This document shows, piece by piece, positions 54,692 through 64,000 of a stretch of DNA of 64,000 nt. The notes beneath the pieces were generated by a model. That model ran no database searches and was not told where the DNA came from. It was given only the letters and a program-made list of their open reading frames with translations. The translations under genes and the position numbers were made by a program. Where the stretch lies: NCBI RefSeq assembly GCF_001043115.1, contig NZ_LFME01000001.1, positions 372,001 to 436,000 on the forward strand, written 5' to 3'. Positions within the stretch are counted from its first letter, which is position 1; each line of letters starts with the position of its first letter. This stretch comes from Xanthomonas sp. NCPPB 1128 (GTDB lineage: Bacteria; Pseudomonadota; Gammaproteobacteria; Xanthomonadales; Xanthomonadaceae).

Positions 54692-56914
54692 TCAATCGGC
54701 CCCGATGGTCGGGGCCGTGCGGACCAGCCGCAGCGGGGCCGGCTGCGCCGCGCTCCGAGGCCGGGCGGCAGGCGCGCGTGCCGCCGCGCCGTTCGCCCCG
54801 GTCGACACCGCATCCAGCCGGAACACCGCTGCCGCCTCGCCGAGCCGGCGACCTTGCTCTTCCAGCGCACGCGCCGAGGCGCTGGCTTCCTCGACCACCG
54901 CGACGTTCTGCTGGATCGCCTGGTCCATCTGCGCCACGGTGGTGCTGACCTGCTCGATGCCCATCGACTGCTCCCGCGATGCCGCGGCGATCTCGCCGAT
55001 GATGTCGGTCACGCGCTGTACCGAGGTGACGATCTCGCTCATGGTCCGGCCGGCCTGGTCGACCAGCGCCGAGCCTTCGCTCACGCGGCCGACCGAGTCG
55101 TCGATCAGCGTCTTGATCTCCTTGGCGGCGTTGGCCGAGCGCTGCGCCAGGGTCCGCACTTCGGTGGCGACCACGGCAAAGCCGCGGCCCTGTTCGCCGG
55201 CGCGGGCCGCTTCCACCGCCGCATTCAAGGCCAGGATGTTGGTCTGGAAGGCGATGCCATCGATGACGCTGATGATGTCGGCGATCTTCTTCGACGACGC
55301 TTCGATGCCGCTCATGGTCTCGACCACCCTGCCGACCACATCGCCGCCCTGCGAGGCCACCGACGCCGCGCCGACCGCCAGTTGATTGGCCTGACGCGCG
55401 TGCTCGGCGTTTTGCTTGACCGTGGAGGTCAGCTCTTCCATCGAGGCGGCGGTCTCTTCCAGGTTGGCCGCCTGCTGCTCGGTGCGGCGCGACAGGTCCT
55501 CGTTGCCACTGGCCAGTTCGGTGGTGGCGCCGTGGATGCTGCGCGCCGCGGCCTGGATGCGGCCGACGATGTCGGCGAGCTGGTCGGCGGTGGTGTTGGC
55601 ATCGGCGCGCATCCGCGCGAACACGCCGTGGAAGTCGCCTTCCATGCGCGCGCTCAGGTCGCCGGCGGCGATGGCCTGCAGCAGCGTCGACAGCTTGCCC
55701 AGGTTGCGGTCGCTGACCTCCATCATCGCGTTGAGGTCCTGCACCATCAGCCGGAAGTCGTGCTGGAAGCGCTCGGCATCGCCACGCGCGCTGAAGTCGC
55801 CGGCGGCAGCCGCGGCGGCCAGGCGCTTGATCTCGGTGTTGATCGCCAGCAGGCTGGCCTTGGCCGCGTCCATCGATTCGTGAAGCACCGCGCGGCTGCC
55901 GGGCAGGCGCCGCGCATCGCGGCGCAGGTCGCCGTTGGCGTACTCGTTGAGCACGGCGATGGCGTCGACGATGGCATCGAGGTGTTCGAACATCATGCGG
56001 TTGATGCTGGCGGCGAGGTCGCCGTACACGCCGGGGAAATCCTCCGGCATGCGGTGGGACATGTCCTTGTCGGCGTGCAGCACGGCCATCCGTGCGGTCT
56101 CGCTGGAGAAGCGCTCCAGCATCCGGATCATCTCGCCGGTGGCGCGCAGCATCTCCCCGGTCTCGTCGCGGCCGGGGTTGTCGATGCGCACGCTGAGATC
56201 GCCACGCGACACCGCGCGGATCGCCTCCAGGCTGCGCGACACCGGGCGCAGCACCGAGCTGCCGATCAGCCAGTTGATGCCGAAGGTGAGTAGTACCAGG
56301 ACGCCGCCGGCCAGCGCCATCACCCCGGTGAAGATCAGTGCCTGCGCCTGCACGTCGTCCATGTAGACGCCGGTGCCGATCACCCAATGCCAGGGCGCGA
56401 ACGCGGCATTGTAGGAGACCTTCTCCACCGGCTTCTCGGTGCCGGGCTTGGGCCACAGGTAGTCGACATAGCCCCCGCCGGCCTCGGCCACCTTCACGAA
56501 CTCGCGGAAGATCGGCTTGCCGTCGGCGCTGAGCACCTGGCCGATGTCCTTGCCGATCAGGTCGTGGCGGGTGGGGTGCATCAGCATGGTCGGATGCAGG
56601 TCGTGCACGTAGAAGTAGTCCACGCCGTCGCGGGCGCGCATCGACTCCAGGGTGCGCAGGGCGGTGCGCTGCGCCTCCGCCAGCGGCATGCTGCCCTTGT
56701 CCACCTCGGCCGCATAGGCGCGCACCACGCCCAGCGCCAGCTCGATCTGGCTCTTCAGCGCCTGCTCGCGCGTATTGCGGATATCCAGGTACTGCATCCG
56801 CGCGGCGATCACCGCCAGCAGGACGATACCGGCGCCGAGCAAGACGGTCTGCCACAGGAATTTGCGGCGCAGCGGCAGATCCGAGAGGCGGGTGAGCAAC
56901 GAGCGAGACGACAT
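54692..56914 (-). CDS. Methyl-accepting chemotaxis protein 2 (sCache type)
   Basis: A 740-aa receptor. TM1 is at about 19-41. The periplasmic single-Cache domain (about 45-190) has [20 protein letters not shown] and [17 protein letters not shown]; such domains bind small organic ligands such as carboxylates. TM2 is at about 195-220, then HAMP repeats and a standard signalling domain. The C-terminus (PTIGAD) lacks a WxxF tail, so adaptation would depend on other receptors. It shares the middle [20 protein letters not shown] module with receptor 1. Confidence 0.93.
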   Translation of the reverse strand: MSSRSLLTRLSDLPLRRKFLWQTVLLGAGIVLLAVIAARMQYLDIRNTREQALKSQIELALGVVRAYAAEVDKGSMPLAEAQRTALRTLESMRARDGVDYFYVHDLHPTMLMHPTRHDLIGKDIGQVLSADGKPIFREFVKVAEAGGGYVDYLWPKPGTEKPVEKVSYNAAFAPWHWVIGTGVYMDDVQAQALIFTGVMALAGGVLVLLTFGINWLIGSSVLRPVSRSLEAIRAVSRGDLSVRIDNPGRDETGEMLRATGEMIRMLERFSSETARMAVLHADKDMSHRMPEDFPGVYGDLAASINRMMFEHLDAIVDAIAVLNEYANGDLRRDARRLPGSRAVLHESMDAAKASLLAINTEIKRLAAAAAAGDFSARGDAERFQHDFRLMVQDLNAMMEVSDRNLGKLSTLLQAIAAGDLSARMEGDFHGVFARMRADANTTADQLADIVGRIQAAARSIHGATTELASGNEDLSRRTEQQAANLEETAASMEELTSTVKQNAEHARQANQLAVGAASVASQGGDVVGRVVETMSGIEASSKKIADIISVIDGIAFQTNILALNAAVEAARAGEQGRGFAVVATEVRTLAQRSANAAKEIKTLIDDSVGRVSEGSALVDQAGRTMSEIVTSVQRVTDIIGEIAAASREQSMGIEQVSTTVAQMDQAIQQNVAVVEEASASARALEEQGRRLGEAAAVFRLDAVSTGANGAAARAPAARPRSAAQPAPLRLVRTAPTIGAD

Positions 56915-56944
56915 CGACCAGTTCCTTGGAAGGTTCCCAGGGAT

Positions 56945-56972
56945 TTAACGGCCCCGGCAACGATGAAATTGA
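56945..56972 (-). promoter_or_regulatory. Possible sigma-28 promoter for receptor 2
   Basis: Minus strand: TCAATTTC, 12-bp spacer, GCCGTTAA, 31 bp before the receptor-2 ATG. The spacer is one base longer than the usual 11. Confidence 0.4.
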
Positions 56973-57022
56973 GCGCGCGACGCGACCGATTCGTAGACAA
57001 TCCACGCGCCGACGCGGCCATC

Positions 57023-57052
57023 AAAAAAATCCCCGGCGCGAAGGCCGGGGAT
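57023..57052 (-). terminator. Terminator upstream of receptor 2 (after receptor 3)
   Basis: CCCCGGC/GCCGGGG hairpin followed on the minus strand by seven T; rho-independent end of receptor 3. Confidence 0.85.
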
Positions 57053-57080
57053 GGGGGTACAGCGAGAGGTCCGGCCGGTC

Positions 57081-59465
57081 TCAGAATTCCTGCCAGTCCG
57101 AATCGGCCAGCGCCGGCTCGACCTTGCGGGCGCGTACCGCCGCCGGCTTGGCGGAGGCGACGGCCGCAGGCTTCTTCGCCGCCGGTGCCGACCTCGGCGC
57201 GGCCACGGCATGCGGTGCATGCACGACCGCGGCCTGGGCCGACTGCTCGACACGGAAGATCGACACCGACTCGATCAGCTGGCCGGCCTGCTCTTCCATC
57301 GAGCGTGCCGCCGCGGTGGCTTCTTCCACCAGCGCCGCGTTCTGCTGGGTGGTCTCGTCCATCTGGGTGACGGTCTGGTTGACCTGCTCGATGCCGGCCG
57401 ACTGCTCCTGCGAGGCGGCGGCGATCTCGCCCATGATGTCGGTGACGCGCTGCACCGAGGCGACGATCTCGGTCATGGTCTGGCCGGCCTGGCGGACCAG
57501 GGTCGAGCCGTTGGCCACCTGGCCCACCGAGGCATCGATCAGGCCCTTGATCTCCTTGGCGGCGTTGGCCGAGCGCTGGGCGAGGGTGCGCACTTCGCTG
57601 GCGACCACGGCGAAGCCACGGCCCTGTTCGCCGGCACGCGCCGCTTCCACTGCGGCGTTGAGCGCCAGGATGTTGGTCTGGAAGGCGATGCCGTCGATGA
57701 CGCTGATGATGTCGCCGATCTTCTTAGAGGACGCCTCGATGCCGCTCATGGTCTCGACCACCTTGCCGACCACGTCGCCGCCCTGCGAGGCGACCGTCGC
57801 CGCGCCGGCGGCCAGCTGGTTGGCCTGGCGTGCATGTTCGGCGTTCTGGCGCACGGTGGAGGTCAGTTCCTCCATCGAGGCGGCGGTCTCTTCCAGGTTG
57901 GCGGCCTGCTGCTCGGTGCGGCGCGACAGGTCGTCGTTGCCGGCGGCGATCTCGCCGGCGGCGGCATTGATCGCGTTCGCCGCCTGCTGGATGCGGCCGA
58001 CGATGGCCGCCAGCTGTTCGGCGGTGGCGTTGGCGTCGTCGCGCATGGTCGCGAACACGCCCTGGAAATCGCCGTGCATGCGCGCAGTCAGGTCGCCCTG
58101 CGACAGCGCGGTCAGCAGCTTGGACACTTCGCCGATGCTGTCGCCGTTGGCCTGCAGCAGGCCGTTGAGCTGCTGCGCCAGCTGCAGGAAGAAGCCGTGC
58201 TTGCCGTCCAGGCCGACGCGCCCGCTGAGGTCGCCGGCGGCGGCCTCGCGCACGATCTTGGCCACTTCCTGCTCGACCTGCGCTTCCAGGGTGCGGTCGC
58301 GCGATTCGCACACGAAGCCGATATGGGTGCCGTGCTGGTCGCGGATGGCGGTGATGGTCTGGGCGATGCGCGCGTCGGCGTAGGCCATCTCGCGTTCCAT
58401 CACGCCCTTCTTCTCAAGCTCCGAGAGGGTCTTGGGATCGTGCTGGTTGCCGTACTCCATCACCGTCACCGGGGAGCCGACCAGCGGCAGGCTCGAATCG
58501 AAGGCCGGCGCGACCGAGTGGATCTGCTCGGCGTACTTGTCGGTGAGGCCCTGCATCGACGGGTTGGCGTAGACGATGTTGTAGTCCAGGTCGACGATGA
58601 ACATGCCGATCGAGGAATTGTCCAGCGCGGTGCGGATGCGCAGGTTCTCGGAGGCGACCGCGGCATCGCGCTCGATGCGCCCGCGCAGGTCCTGCTGCAT
58701 GCGCTTGAGCGCCTGCATCAACTCGCCGATTTCGTCCTTGCCGTTGGCGTCGATATGCCCGTCGAGCTTGCCGCCGGCGACGTCGCTGGCGACCTTGACC
58801 GCATCGCGGATGTTATTGGCCAGCATCCGCCCGAACAGGACGGCCATGCCGATCGCCGCGCCAAGACCGATCAGCAGGCAGACCAGCAGGGTCGCGGACG
58901 CCTTGCTGTAGGTGCCGCTGGCGGCGTCGGCCGCGACCTTGGCCTGGCGGTCGTTCTCCGCGATCAGGGCGACGACGTCGTCCACCACCTTGTTGTGCAG
59001 GGTGCGGGTCTCGCCGGTGAAGGTGTCGATGGCGTCGTCGTGCAGGTCCAGCTGCAGCATTTCGTCGACGGACTGATAGGAGGCGCTGGCCTTCTTCCAG
59101 TCGGCCACCAGGCGGTCGTAGATGGTCTTTTCCTGCGGGCTACCGATCTTGGGCGGATACTTGACCAGGATCTGGTCCATCTGCTTCTTCAGCGCGACCT
59201 TGCGCGCGGCCGATTCCTTCTTCAGCGCATCGCTGCTGCGGATCAGGCTCTGGTAGGCCGCATTGCGGTACTCGCCCAGGATGCCGCGCATCTCGCCGCC
59301 GGTGCGCACACTGGGCACGACCTGCGCGGAGACATTGCTGGTGACGCCGTTGAGCGAGTGAAGGCCGCGATAGGCGGCAATGCCCTGGATCAGCATCAAC
59401 GCCAGCACGACGCCGAACGCCAGCATCAGTTTGGGCATCACCTTCAGATCTTTAATCCACTGCAT
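57081..59465 (-). CDS. Methyl-accepting chemotaxis protein 3 (4HB + PAS, WQEF tail)
   Basis: A 794-aa receptor. TM1 is at about 11-32, the periplasmic helical domain at about 33-195 and TM2 at about 200-222. HAMP at about 223-275 and a PAS-like domain follow ([36 protein letters not shown]). The signalling domain carries the same tip as the other receptors. C-terminus DSDWQEF is a CheR-docking tail. ATG 59463-59465 gives [19 protein letters not shown]. The 32 extra residues possible upstream include the terminator of the previous gene and are rejected. Confidence 0.92.
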   Translation of the reverse strand: MQWIKDLKVMPKLMLAFGVVLALMLIQGIAAYRGLHSLNGVTSNVSAQVVPSVRTGGEMRGILGEYRNAAYQSLIRSSDALKKESAARKVALKKQMDQILVKYPPKIGSPQEKTIYDRLVADWKKASASYQSVDEMLQLDLHDDAIDTFTGETRTLHNKVVDDVVALIAENDRQAKVAADAASGTYSKASATLLVCLLIGLGAAIGMAVLFGRMLANNIRDAVKVASDVAGGKLDGHIDANGKDEIGELMQALKRMQQDLRGRIERDAAVASENLRIRTALDNSSIGMFIVDLDYNIVYANPSMQGLTDKYAEQIHSVAPAFDSSLPLVGSPVTVMEYGNQHDPKTLSELEKKGVMEREMAYADARIAQTITAIRDQHGTHIGFVCESRDRTLEAQVEQEVAKIVREAAAGDLSGRVGLDGKHGFFLQLAQQLNGLLQANGDSIGEVSKLLTALSQGDLTARMHGDFQGVFATMRDDANATAEQLAAIVGRIQQAANAINAAAGEIAAGNDDLSRRTEQQAANLEETAASMEELTSTVRQNAEHARQANQLAAGAATVASQGGDVVGKVVETMSGIEASSKKIGDIISVIDGIAFQTNILALNAAVEAARAGEQGRGFAVVASEVRTLAQRSANAAKEIKGLIDASVGQVANGSTLVRQAGQTMTEIVASVQRVTDIMGEIAAASQEQSAGIEQVNQTVTQMDETTQQNAALVEEATAAARSMEEQAGQLIESVSIFRVEQSAQAAVVHAPHAVAAPRSAPAAKKPAAVASAKPAAVRARKVEPALADSDWQEF

Positions 59466-59503
59466 GAGCGCGTTTCCCGTAATTCGGAGGGGGCGACAAG
59501 GGA

Positions 59504-59558
59504 CAAAAAAGCAAACGCCGCCGCGCCGGACCGTGTGCACGGGTCCAGCACGGCGGCG
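59504..59558 (-). terminator. Terminator of the small secreted gene
   Basis: CGCCGCCG/CGGCGGCG outer arms with GGACC/GGTCC inner arms; on the minus strand it is followed by GTTTGCTTTTTT. Located between the small gene and receptor 3. Confidence 0.75.
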
Positions 59559-59565
59559 CAATGGC

Positions 59566-59946
59566 TTACTTGATGGTGGCCAGCTTCAGGCTGGACGGCG
59601 CGCTGACCTGGATTTCGGCGCGCGAGCTGTCGCGCTCGATCTTGCCGATCACGCACACGTCCTTACCTTCCAGCGTTTCCGGCGCGAAGCCGAACTTGCT
59701 GCGGTCGGCACCGGCGATGCGGGCGGAGAAGGTGTGGCGCGGGAACATGCCGCCCATGTACAGGAAGGTCGGCTCGCCTTCGGAATTCTGCGCGTACTTG
59801 GCTTTCTCGACCTTGCCGCAGACCATGCCGTCCTTGCCGACGAAACGGGTGGCCATCTCCGGCGGGATCATCTGCTGGGACTGGGCGAAGGTGCTGGGGC
59901 TGGCGGCGAGCAGCAGGACCAGCAGCATGGGAAAGCTCGGTTTCAT
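59566..59946 (-). CDS. Small secreted protein in FliA-controlled unit
   Basis: A 126-aa protein with a signal peptide ([20 protein letters not shown], cleavage near AQS). The mature part has [37 protein letters not shown] and [20 protein letters not shown], a beta-rich layout that could be an OB fold with two cysteines. It is not recognised as a named chemotaxis protein. A near-consensus sigma-28 promoter lies about 60 bp upstream. ATG 59944-59946 has AAGGAG 8 bp upstream; an earlier frame is unsupported. Confidence 0.8.
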   Translation of the reverse strand: MKPSFPMLLVLLLAASPSTFAQSQQMIPPEMATRFVGKDGMVCGKVEKAKYAQNSEGEPTFLYMGGMFPRHTFSARIAGADRSKFGFAPETLEGKDVCVIGKIERDSSRAEIQVSAPSSLKLATIK

Positions 59947-60007
59947 GGAACGACTCCTTGAGGACGGGGGATGAAGTGAGGGCTGTGTGATGCCAGCCAC
60001 TCTTCAG

Positions 60008-60034
60008 CTATCGGCAAGAAATCGGCGAACTTGA
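60008..60034 (-). promoter_or_regulatory. Sigma-28 promoter of the small secreted gene
   Basis: Minus strand: TCAAGTTC, 11-bp spacer, GCCGATAG; 7 of 8 in the -10 and a good -35. It is about 60 bp upstream of the small secreted gene. Confidence 0.8.
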
Positions 60035-60069
60035 TTCGTGCAAGTGATAAACAGTTCGCATTTCAAATA

Positions 60070-60092
60070 AAAAACCCGCCGTGAGGCGGGTT
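60070..60092 (-). terminator. Terminator of cheW
   Basis: AACCCGCC-GTGA-GGCGGGTT hairpin; on the minus strand six T follow. About 37 bp after the cheW stop. Confidence 0.88.
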
Positions 60093-60128
60093 CGTCTACG
60101 CCGGGCGGCCGCCGCCGCGGCCGCGAGG

Positions 60129-60623
60129 TCAGGCGGCTTCGTCGACTTGGGCGTGCTGCTGGCCGAACTCGGCGCTGTCCAGCAGGGTCTCGATGTCCAG
60201 CAGGATCAGCATCTTGTCGTCCTGGGTGCCGATGCCGGAGATGAAGCGGGTATCCACCGCGGCGCCGAACTCGGGGGTCGGGCGGATCTGCTCTTCGTTC
60301 AACGGGATCACGTCGGAGACGCTGTCCACGACGATGCCGACCACGCGGTCTTCGACGTTGAGCACGATCATCACGGTGAAGGCGTCGTAGCGCGCTTCCT
60401 TCAGGCGCAGCTTCAGGCGCAGGTCGATCACCGGCACGATGGTGCCGCGCAGGTTGATCACGCCCTTGATGTACTCGGGAGCGTCGGGAACCCGGGTGAC
60501 CGAGTCGTAGCCGCGGATTTCCTGCACCTTGAGGATATCCACGCCGTAGTGCTCTTCGCCGAGGGTGAAGCTGAGGAATTCGCCGCCGGTGGCGCCGGAG
60601 GTGGAGGTGGTCTTGTCGTTCAT
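60129..60623 (-). CDS. cheW: Chemotaxis coupling protein CheW
   Basis: A 164-aa adaptor linking receptors to CheA. FLSFTLGEEHYGVDILKVQE (about 16-35), VPDAPEYIKGVINLRGTIVP and VIDLRLKL are diagnostic. It has its own sigma-28 promoter and terminator, so it is a single-gene unit. No cheA is visible in the window, so the kinase must be elsewhere. Confidence 0.96.
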   Translation of the reverse strand: MNDKTTSTSGATGGEFLSFTLGEEHYGVDILKVQEIRGYDSVTRVPDAPEYIKGVINLRGTIVPVIDLRLKLRLKEARYDAFTVMIVLNVEDRVVGIVVDSVSDVIPLNEEQIRPTPEFGAAVDTRFISGIGTQDDKMLILLDIETLLDSAEFGQQHAQVDEAA

Positions 60624-60689
60624 CGTGTGCTCCTGGTGCGCACGGGATTGCGGGTGGTGGCGGAAGTGGGAAAGCGCGACTCTGATGCT

Positions 60690-60716
60690 AGATCGGCGCG
60701 GGGCCGCCGAACTTTA
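60690..60716 (-). promoter_or_regulatory. Sigma-28 promoter of cheW
   Basis: Minus strand: TAAAGTTC, 11-bp spacer, GCCGATCT. The -35 matches TAAAGTTT at 7 of 8; the -10 is 6 of 8. About 67 bp before the cheW ATG. Confidence 0.78.
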
Positions 60717-60747
60717 GTGCGCCGATTGGTCTGGCCGCTTGCGGCGT

Positions 60748-61530
60748 TCAGGACAGCACGCCGCTCTTGCGGGCGCTGCGCTGGCGTTCGATGCGGAACA
60801 CGTAGCGCTGGATCGCCGCATCGGCGCCGCGCGGCATGTCCAGGAAGCGCATGCCGACCCGCAGCGTGTCCTGGCCGTTGGCGAGCTTGGAGACGTACAT
60901 GTTGCAGACCTGCAGGGTCAACCGGATGGCATCGGCGTCGGGCAACTGCAGCACGCAGTTGGGGTAGCTCTCCTGCAGCTTCGGCAATGGCTGGCCGTGC
61001 ACCAGCGCCACCGCCAGCCCGCCGCCGCTGATGTCCAGCACGCGCAGCTTCAGTTCGACCTGGCCGGCGTCGTCGTCGATGCGCAGCACGCACAGCGGCG
61101 AGTCGGTGATCGGGGTCTCCAGGCGGAAATGCTCGCGCCGCTGCAGGTAGTACAGCGATTCCGGTAACGGTGCGCGGAAGCCTGCCTGGCCGTCGTGTTC
61201 GCTGCGTTCGGGGCGTTCGATGCGGAAACGCACCCGGACCTTGTCCAGTTGCGCGAAGCACAGCAGGTACTCGGCCTGTTCGGCGGCGCGGTTGGAAGCC
61301 TCGTTGACACTCAGGTCCAGCAGCACGCTGTCCTCGGCCAGCTCCAGCAGCGCGGTGGAGAAGGCCTGGTCGCGGCCGCCCACATGCGCGCTGACCTGCG
61401 AACGCTGCTGGATCAGCGACTGCAGCAACTGGCGGATCTGTCGTGGCTTGGTCAGCAGGAAACGGTCGTCCTCCACCTCTTCTTCCGGCGAAGACGGGAC
61501 GGGGGAGTCGCTGGGAGTGCCTTCGGCCAT
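60748..61530 (-). CDS. ycgR: YcgR-type PilZ flagellar brake protein
   Basis: A 260-aa c-di-GMP receptor. The N-terminal YcgR domain ([20 protein letters not shown]) is followed by a PilZ domain with the binding motif RREHFR (RxxxR) and DISGGGLAV (DxSxxG). In E. coli YcgR binds the flagellar motor when c-di-GMP is high and slows swimming. ATG 61528-61530 gives [19 protein letters not shown]. It is 60 bp downstream of receptor 4, with a GGGGCGGC/GCCGCCCC hairpin between, so partial read-through from that gene is likely. Confidence 0.88.
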   Translation of the reverse strand: MAEGTPSDSPVPSSPEEEVEDDRFLLTKPRQIRQLLQSLIQQRSQVSAHVGGRDQAFSTALLELAEDSVLLDLSVNEASNRAAEQAEYLLCFAQLDKVRVRFRIERPERSEHDGQAGFRAPLPESLYYLQRREHFRLETPITDSPLCVLRIDDDAGQVELKLRVLDISGGGLAVALVHGQPLPKLQESYPNCVLQLPDADAIRLTLQVCNMYVSKLANGQDTLRVGMRFLDMPRGADAAIQRYVFRIERQRSARKSGVLS

Positions 61531-61591
61531 GGTGGACAGTGCGTACGGGAAAGTGGGTGGGGCGGCACCGCATCGGGCCGCCCCACGCATG

Positions 61592-63799
61592 CTATCGGCT
61601 GAGCTGGGCTTTTTTGTAGACCGGATGGACGTTGCCGCCGCTGGCGGAGGCGCCCGACGGCGGGCGACGCTCCAGGGTGAAGGATGCCACGGCCCGTGCC
61701 AGTTCGCCCGCCTCGTGTTCCATCGAACGTGCGTTGGCGCTGGCTTCCTCGACCAGGGCGGCATTCTGCTGGGTGGCCTCGTCCATCTGGGTGACGGTCT
61801 GGTTGACCTGCTCGATGCCGGCCGACTGCTCCTGCGAGGCCGAGGAGATCTCGCGCATGATGTCGGTCACCCGCTGCACCGAGGCCACGATCTCCTGCAT
61901 GGTGGTGCCGGCCTGTTCGACCAGGGCCGAGCCCTGGGCGACGCGGCCGACCGAGTCGTCGATCAGGTCCTTGATCTCCTTGGCGGCGGTCGAGGAGCGC
62001 TGGGCGAGGGTGCGTACCTCGCTGGCCACGACGGCGAAGCCGCGGCCCTGTTCGCCGGCCCGCGCCGCTTCCACCGCCGCATTCAAGGCCAGGATGTTGG
62101 TCTGGAAGGCGATGCCGTCGATGACACTGATGATGTCGGCGATCTTCTTCGAGGACGCCGCGATGCCGCTCATGGTGGTGACCACCTGGCCGACCACGCT
62201 GCCGCCCTGCGAGGCGACCGCCGCCGCGCCGACCGCCAGCTGGTTGGCCTGGTGCGCATGCTCGGCATTCTGCTTCACGGTGGAGGTCAGCTCCTCCATC
62301 GAGGCCGCGGTCTCTTCCAGGCTGGCGGCCTGTTGTTCGGTGCGGCGCGACAGGTCGTCGTTGCCGGCGGCGATCTCGCCGGCCGCGGTATTGATCGCAT
62401 CGGAGGCGCCCTGGATCTGCCGCACGATCGCCGACAACTGCTCGGCGGTGGCGTTGGCATCGTCCTTCATGTTCGCGTACACGCCCTGCAGGTCGGCGTC
62501 GATGCGCCGCGACAGGTCGCCTTCGGCCAGCGCGCGCAGCATCTGCTGGATATGGGCCAGGCCGGACGCGCCGGCGGCGAGCATGGCATTGATCTGTTCG
62601 CCCAGTTGCAGCAGGAAGCCGTGCTTGCCGTCCAGGCGGATGCGCCCGCCGAGGTCGCCGGCGACCGCGCCGCGCACGATGCCGGCGATCTCCTCTTCCA
62701 CCGCCACCTCGTCGGTGCGGTCGGCCCATTCCACCACGAAGCCCAGGCGGTTGCCGGCGGCGTCGGTGACCGGGTTGACGATCAGGCGCATGGTGTGGCC
62801 GCCGACGCGGATCTGCGCGCGATGGGTGCCCTTGAGCTCGGCGAGCATGCGCGCCTGGTGCTCGGGATGGCGATGGAACACGTCGATGGTCTTGCCCAGC
62901 AGGTCGCTGGCATCGAACTGCGGCAGGTCGCGGCGCAGGTCCTCCTGCACGTCGCTGAGCATCTGCAGCAGCGGACGGTTGACGTAGACGATGCGGCGCT
63001 CGGCGTCGGCGATCATCACGTTGGTGGTGACGTCGTCCAGCGCACTGCGGATACGCAGGTTCTCGCGCTGGGCCTCGCTGTCCTGCTCGCGGCTGCTCAG
63101 CAGTTGCGCGTTGGCTGCGACCAGGGTGTGGGCGATGGAACCTTGTGGCAGCTCGAGCGCACGGATCGCAGCCGGCAGCGGCTGCTGCTGGGCGATGGCG
63201 CGTGCGGCCTGCGCCAGGTCGTGCGGATCGTGGCCCACGTCCAGTAGTTGCCGGCGCATCTGCACCGCCATCGGCACCAGGATCGCCGCTTCCACCGCCA
63301 CGTACAGGGCATGGATCGCGAGGATGCCGAGCCCGGCGTCGGCGGTGAAAACGCGCACCGGCAGGCCGCGATGCTGCAGCCAGAAGAACAGCACGTGATG
63401 CACGGCGATCGCCGCGGCGGCGACCATGATCGGGCGCCAGTCGCGGTAGTACAGCAGCAACGCGATCAGCAGGATCACCCCGAAGTGCACCTCGATCATG
63501 CCGCCGGCCTGCTGGATAAGGGCGGCCGCCAGCACCATCAGGCCTAGCGCCACGGTGCAGCGGCTGAGCAGGCTGCCCGGATACAGCTTCACCTGCAGGG
63601 CGATGACCGCCAAGGTCGGCAGGCTGACCGTCAGCCACAACGTCCACGTGCCCTGATGCCAGGCGGCGGCCAGGCTGGCGACGGTGGCCAGGACGGCCAC
63701 CGTCACGAACAGGCGGTCGGCCTGTGCCGCCAGTTTCTGCAGGTAGACGTAGCGCTCGTTGCCGATGAGAAAACTGCCTTGGTGAGGCGACGCGCTCAT
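61592..63799 (-). CDS. Methyl-accepting chemotaxis protein 4 (six-TM input, PAS)
   Basis: A 735-aa receptor without a periplasmic ligand domain. About six hydrophobic helices fill residues 25-185 ([18 protein letters not shown] through [18 protein letters not shown]). A PAS domain follows at about 260-360 ([20 protein letters not shown]), then a standard signalling domain. It ends VYKKAQLSR, with no WxxF tail. A membrane-plus-PAS input suggests sensing of a membrane-soluble or internal cue, such as redox state or oxygen. The ATG overlaps the stop of the partial gene to the right (ATGA). Confidence 0.9.
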   Translation of the reverse strand: MSASPHQGSFLIGNERYVYLQKLAAQADRLFVTVAVLATVASLAAAWHQGTWTLWLTVSLPTLAVIALQVKLYPGSLLSRCTVALGLMVLAAALIQQAGGMIEVHFGVILLIALLLYYRDWRPIMVAAAAIAVHHVLFFWLQHRGLPVRVFTADAGLGILAIHALYVAVEAAILVPMAVQMRRQLLDVGHDPHDLAQAARAIAQQQPLPAAIRALELPQGSIAHTLVAANAQLLSSREQDSEAQRENLRIRSALDDVTTNVMIADAERRIVYVNRPLLQMLSDVQEDLRRDLPQFDASDLLGKTIDVFHRHPEHQARMLAELKGTHRAQIRVGGHTMRLIVNPVTDAAGNRLGFVVEWADRTDEVAVEEEIAGIVRGAVAGDLGGRIRLDGKHGFLLQLGEQINAMLAAGASGLAHIQQMLRALAEGDLSRRIDADLQGVYANMKDDANATAEQLSAIVRQIQGASDAINTAAGEIAAGNDDLSRRTEQQAASLEETAASMEELTSTVKQNAEHAHQANQLAVGAAAVASQGGSVVGQVVTTMSGIAASSKKIADIISVIDGIAFQTNILALNAAVEAARAGEQGRGFAVVASEVRTLAQRSSTAAKEIKDLIDDSVGRVAQGSALVEQAGTTMQEIVASVQRVTDIMREISSASQEQSAGIEQVNQTVTQMDEATQQNAALVEEASANARSMEHEAGELARAVASFTLERRPPSGASASGGNVHPVYKKAQLSR

Positions 63800-64000
63800 G
63801 CGAGGGATTCCTTGGAGTCGGTGGGACATCCGCACTGGGCGGGAGAGATCAACGGCGCCGCGTCGTCGCTGGCGAGCAGTCGCGGGATCAGCGCGGCGGC
63901 GGCGATGGAGGTGCCGCATCCGCTCAGCTGCGCCGGGCCGGCATAGATGAGGCGGGCCTGCGCATCGAAGACGATCAGCGCGTAGGGCAGGGCCGGCGGC
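63796..64000 (-). CDS. C-terminal fragment of an unknown protein (cut by window edge)
   Basis: The last 67 codons of a gene whose TGA overlaps the receptor-4 ATG. The readable tail includes [30 protein letters not shown] and [10 protein letters not shown], with three cysteines. The layout recalls thioredoxin-like DUF6436 proteins, but with only the tail this is a guess. Overlap shows co-transcription with receptor 4. Confidence 0.65.
   Translation of the reverse strand, partial: PPALPYALIVFDAQARLIYAGPAQLSGCGTSIAAAALIPRLLASDDAAPLISPAQCGCPTDSKESLA

Noticed and set aside
59466-59561. N-terminal extension of receptor 3
   Set aside because: The extra codons come from the terminator of the preceding gene and would precede the membrane helix without a ribosome site.
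61592-61618. Sigma-28-like -10 (GCCGATAG) at the receptor-4 stop
   Set aside because: The -35 (TACAAAAA) is poor and the -10 overlaps the stop codon; probably chance.

Overview
The window is GC-rich chromosomal DNA from a Xanthomonas species. The diagnostic evidence is an rpf (DSF quorum-sensing) cluster: rpfG, rpfC, rpfF, rpfB and an rpfA-type aconitase, with lysS, prfB and recJ alongside. The RpfG phospho-acceptor falls at residue 80, and RpfC and RpfF have near-canonical lengths. rpfG and rpfC are directly adjacent with no rpfH between them, as in lineages outside the X. campestris pv. campestris type. I cannot name the species. No tRNA, rRNA, prophage, insertion sequence or CRISPR array was seen.

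Layout. 1-9.3 kb: an amino-acid permease (cut by the window edge), a NUDIX hydrolase whose 3' end runs into a tandem repeat array, serA divergent from a D-2-hydroxyglutarate dehydrogenase-type flavoenzyme, a DUF2388-like/DUF4105 pair, a REP pair, and efpL (yeiP) with a small secreted protein. 9.4-12.5 kb: the lower part of a leucine/isovalerate pathway (SDR, HMG-CoA lyase, VOC protein, enoyl-CoA hydratase) without the acyl-CoA dehydrogenase and carboxylase. 12.6-17 kb: feoAB plus a Cys-rich small membrane protein behind a Fur-box-like site, an aminotransferase, and a yiiM-type MOSC gene interrupted by one amber codon. 17.4-26.2 kb: dapB, carA, a small unknown gene, carB, greA, rpfE-like and recJ, tightly packed. 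26.5-33.2 kb: a large secreted VIT/vWA/TPR/DUF2135 protein, a membrane LytTR regulator (rpfD-like), prfB with its programmed +1 frameshift, and lysS. 33.3-46.6 kb: rpfG-rpfC converging on rpfF and rpfB; then acnA, a vapBC toxin-antitoxin module and acnB. Two extra copies of the acnA 3' end lie in tandem just downstream of acnA.

46.8-64 kb is a chemotaxis and c-di-GMP block on the minus strand: cheR-cheD-cheB-GGDEF/EAL, four chemoreceptors, a small secreted protein, cheW, a YcgR-like PilZ protein and a fragment at the right edge. At least three good and two weaker sigma-28 (FliA) promoters precede these units, so this is a motility regulon joined to the DSF/c-di-GMP cluster. RpfG (HD-GYP), the GGDEF/EAL protein and the PilZ protein give this 30-kb stretch genes for turnover and sensing of c-di-GMP next to chemotaxis genes.

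The least explained items are the acnA 3'-end duplications, the small secreted protein behind its own FliA promoter, the gene wedged between carA and carB, the VIT/vWA protein next to rpfD, and the vapBC module whose operon may run into acnB.
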